DNA from: Owenia fusiformis
Taxonomy: Eukaryota; Annelida; Polychaeta; Sabellida; Oweniidae
DNA length: 64,000 nt
Direction of reading: 5' to 3'
Assembly: GCA_903813345.2 (NCBI GenBank)
Contig: CAIIXF020000007.1
Location: forward strand, 21,749,564 to 21,813,563
The notes under the pieces were generated by a model. The model saw only the letters and a program-made list of their open reading frames with translations, was not told the origin of the DNA and ran no database searches. A program made the translations under genes and the position numbers. Below are positions 60,064 through 64,000 of the stretch, one piece after another (within the stretch, counting starts at the first letter, position 1; every line of letters begins with the position of its first letter).

Positions 60064-63000
60064 CTGAAAACAAAAATTCATATTCATTACTTTTGTACCA
60101 TTAGTCTCATTCCCTAGATCCTTTCTTTCTTTGTCTATCATAAAAAGTCATTTATTTGACAAGATCTAAGATCTGCGAATCCTATTCTACTTTATGAGGA
60201 TATAATGGTTTAACTTCAATGCTTTATCTGTCATTCCAAGAGATATGGAATTGACAAGAAATTAATGCCTAGCATCGATTGCAATTTAGGGGTATAAACC
60301 CCCTCTGACAGTTTGATCATCTTTTGACAAGAGTATAAATTTTGTAAATTAAAATTAAACAGGCAATGCGCCTATTTTTGAAGGAAAAGGGACAAGATAT
60401 TATTTGAGACATGTCACTCACACAGTCAATCAAATATGATAAAAAACTTTAATTTGGGATAATACTGAAGTGAAAAAAAAATTATTCGCATAGAAAACGG
60501 CATTAGAAGTTCAGAGATTGAAAAAAGTGAATTACCACTTTTCACAAAATGTATGTTTTAAATAACTCTTGGATTAAAAGATGGCGTATGCTTGAAAATC
60601 CTATCAAAAATGAATGGATAATCAATGCAAACAACAATGCCATCTTTCTATGGCATTGCTAAAAACTTGACACATATGAAATTGATGGATCAAAAATATT
60701 TTTTCATGAACTAGTGTCAAGTCTGATGTGGCCTGTTTGAGCTATTTTGGTGTCAAATGAAAGATCAGGTACTTATTCATGAGTTGAGCATACTAGTTTA
60801 AGCTACATGCCTCCTAGACCTTCCACTAGGTTCCTTGATGTTCGGGTTGGTGGAAGTCTATGAGGCCTGAGCTATGGACTGGGATAAATAAATAACAATG
60901 TAGACAACAATATTCAGTATTATGCAAATCCCCAGGATAATGCAGTTAATAACAGCTGCAAACTTCTCTATTGTAGAAACAACAGTCTATACACAGAATT
61001 TAGAAAATAATGGAACAGAAATAGTAAAATAGCTTGTACCAAGGCAAGAAAAAACCAAGAAGAACACCTAATGATAAATAGAGCTCGTAAATGAATGGAG
61101 AATAGAGAAATTGATAAGTTTTAAGGAAAGTGCACCAAACTGACAGTTCATTGTCATACAAAAAACAACAACATATGTCTCTATAAATCTTCAATTGTAG
61201 AACAATACTATCTTGTATCCAAAGCACTTGGACTTCATTTCAGTTTTATGGTTTTTCTTGCAACTGATACCCTCATAAGGAAATGGATCTCTCTCTACAA
61301 GCTTCATGAACCCTCAGATGACAGCCATAGTCTTGAGGAATGCACTACTATTGAAATAGACCCCTTGCACTGTGCTTGAGCATGCACCTCTTTTCAGAAA
61401 TTACTATCACATCTTGGAAAAAAGTAACCATCCTCCATATCTCTGTATCAATCTTAGTGGTCACTTAGAAGTATCCTTATGGTGGGTTCACATTCTCTTA
61501 TTCAAACATTCTGGTAGTGTTCCCATTATAGTGGTTTGTAAGGGCATCAAATATGTCCCAAAAATTACTAATTTTCAACAACACAGCACAAATTGATTCC
61601 TGCACTTACAAATAGCAATTTTTGTAGTCAGACAATTCCGATTATCCAAATTGTCCAATCCTAACTTCCTGATTATAATCCTTATATTTCATAATTTATA
61701 TATTTCATATGACACATTAAACTATTTACTTAGCAGATTGATTCCTTATTGCACTTAAAATAATATTGACTCTGCTCATCAAGTCTTAGAGGATATTCGG
61801 ATTATCCATAAATTCATTGTTCTGATTGGCTGTATATACAGACATGTGATGAGGTTTTGAGCATCCTAGAGCATCAAGGGTAAGGTTTTTCATGAAGAAC
61901 TATTTTACAAGATTCCTTATACCCATTTGTTTAACATTTCACACTAAATCCTCTCCCCAAGAATTTAGCTGAGTGTATCCCAAACCTAGGATCCTGGTCC
62001 CTCCAGGAGGTCCAATAACAAATATCTCTAGGAATCAATTAATAGTTTATATTAAGGATAATCTAAGTAGCCAGATATACTGATAATCCATGTACATGTA
62101 TATACTATATAATCCAGCATAAAAATGTTTAATGAAGCAGTCTTTACCATATCCTTTCATTAGAATTATTATGGTAGCCAGACGATTTGATGAAATCTTA
62201 CTCTTGTGAACCAATTTTTCCATTTCCACATTTTCCAATACATATTTTGTGCCTTCAACAGGATGCCGTCTATATGACAGCTGTCCTGCTATTATCTAGA
62301 GGGGGTAGTTGGGGGTATGTGGGGGAATTGGACCTACGCTCTGAAATTGGTCAGAATGCACCTAATGATGTAATTTTCGTAATTTTCTGGGGAGAGAACC
62401 CCCTCACTCACTCGATTCGTTTCACTTACAGTTTAAGGAAAGAATACTGATTTACAATGAAATATATTTCAAACACCCAAAGCAGTGAGATCATCTATAC
62501 ATAAGATTGAAGTTTTAACATCCTTTTCCCTTGTATAAGATGAATATATATTGTATATTTGTATGTACAAATATATGTAATCCCAATATATTTCAAATTC
62601 ACATTTTTCAGTCAGCAAATCACATATGAAATCCTAATTTGTCATATAATTCCTCCTCTAATTCCTCCTTCTGTGAATTGGCTCCTAGCAAGAAAAGTTC
62701 TTTGAGTATGTGCAAAACTTGAGAGGCCTTTGAGAAGTTATACTCATTACCACATTCCATGTACTCTGAGTATCAATGAAGCTGATGAAGCTCTCTTTTA
62801 AGAAGCAATATCAAACTCAACTTAGTCAATTTCTTCATTCTATATAGGTAAATTAATCTTTGTAAACTTAGTTATCAACTTACTCTATGTACTGCCTCGC
62901 TCTACTACTCCGTATATTGTAGAAATTCCACTAAAATTACTGAATGCTTTTAACTCCACTGAGACTCTGGCTGCTTTGTTCCTGGTGAGATTATGATTAG

Positions 63001-63797
63001 AGATTGATTCATTCAGAGTTGATGATCTGTGCTAGACTCACTGCACTCTAGTGTTCAGTTGAAGAGAAATCCATGTGTAATCCATGTGTTATGATCAGAT
63101 GTAACAGATTATATAGAACACACTCAGTCTTAGCTATAGCATCATCTTTGCTTCTGAGTCAGGGGTAAAGCACAGCACAGATAAATCTGATAAGGTCATG
63201 TTTACTAGTTAGGGATACAAAATACTAAAGTTGAAATAACCTCATACCATAGGTATATCAGAACAACTATCGTTGAAATGCAATTAACCTTTTTAGTAAA
63301 AATAAGACAAGATCGGGCTTAAATCTTCAGAAAAGCAGAACAATTTTAGCTAAAATATTTTCACAAAGAAATTGTTCCTCTATTAAAGATTCACTCAAAA
63401 ACTGTAGGGAATTCCTATGAGAGAAAGGCCACATAGAATTCAGTGAATAACAGACCTTACCTTCCTCACTACTGGCTAAGATAACAAATCATCTGAAGTG
63501 ATTCAAATATGTTTATCCACATAGAGGAAGCTAGAGGTGCTTCCCAGGTCAACAGACTTGATCAATTTCATCAACTGAAAGTTTTTCATATATTTTGACA
63601 TATCCCTCTTCAGTGATCTACATACTATTTTGTCCACACTATCCAATGTTTCCATTTTTCTTCAATAAATATTATGAAATGTCTTTTAAGTAGTATATTG
63701 TACCATCAAAAGCATGTCCCAAAATACAATTTAGCCTAATGAAAACTTCAATTTTTACCTTGGAAATCCAAAATGTACACATAAGGTTTAGATGTAG
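60064..63797. other. Integrin upstream region (5' UTR exon, first intron, promoter)
   Basis: The acceptor gttttcag at 60064 shows that transcription begins further right. The untranslated exon and promoter could not be located. The rest is AT-rich, with no gene supported. Confidence 0.5.
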
Positions 63798-64000
63798 TTT
63801 AAAGTCCCCGTCTAAAGTTTGAAAATATTTTTTTATCATTCATTTACTATTTGTCAGGACTTAAAGTGATTTTAGAGCTTTTTGAACAAAAAAAAATTTT
63901 TGAAAAAAAAGTTATGAGCATCTCATTTCTCAAATATTCAAATTTCCTGCCATTTTTCAAAAAAAGTTGAAATTTCTTAATCATCAAATATTTCTTAATG
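63798..64000. mobile_element. Partial copy of the 25.0-kb element, cut by the window edge
   Basis: From taaagtccccgtctaaagtt onwards, about 200 bases are the near reverse complement of 25640-25850. High similarity suggests a recent shared origin. Confidence 0.85.

Overview
The window is animal nuclear DNA: AT-rich, intron-dense, with GT-AG splicing (a few GC-AG introns), scattered non-autonomous transposons and minisatellites. The gene families are a beta integrin, a cytosolic sulfotransferase, a GT11 fucosyltransferase, eukaryotic-type pantothenate-kinase relatives and multi-PAN membrane proteins. I infer a marine invertebrate, possibly lophotrochozoan, but nothing here fixes the phylum. Exon models were assembled by hand from splice sites and protein homology. 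Each of the five multi-exon models gives a whole number of codons, which is an internal check.

Layout. 0.6-4.3 kb and 8.7-12.1 kb (minus): two tandem, same-architecture, divergent pantothenate-kinase-like genes (406 and 431 aa). 14.5-22.7 kb (plus): a 1013-aa single-pass membrane protein with five PAN/apple-like Cys-rich modules and an acidic stalk. 26.1-27.1 kb (minus): intronless GT11 alpha-1,2-fucosyltransferase-like gene. 28.7-33.4 kb (plus): a 603-aa unrecognised single-pass membrane protein whose cytoplasmic tail holds five exact 37-residue repeats centred on a tyrosine motif. 35.5-41.5 kb (plus): cytosolic sulfotransferase of 299 aa in six exons. 45.8-60.1 kb (minus): a complete integrin beta subunit (about 789 aa, 20 coding exons per transcript).

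The most interesting region is the integrin gene. It has two separate pairs of duplicated alternative exons in the ligand-binding beta-I domain. One pair (7A/7B) exchanges the Cys-loop known as the specificity-determining loop, and reading frame forces exactly one of the two to be used. The other (9A/9B) exchanges the segment ending in [13 protein letters not shown]. Four receptor isoforms are predicted. In the first coding intron of the same gene an 86-bp minisatellite has amplified the 3' splice site and the start of the PSI exon about twelve times.

The spaces between and within genes carry several non-autonomous DNA transposon families: three TACAGGG-ended foldback elements, a 1.26-kb element rich in AAAGCGT, a 0.78-kb ACACCAAACTAG-ended element, a small GGCCCGTAGCCAG element, and a GATGCGAGTAGG-ended family, one copy of which holds a nested palindromic element. 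No transposase, tRNA, rRNA or CRISPR array was seen. Apart from the tandem kinase pair, the neighbours do not form an obvious pathway; several (integrin, PAN protein, 603-aa protein, fucosyltransferase, sulfotransferase) belong to cell-surface biology, which may be coincidence.
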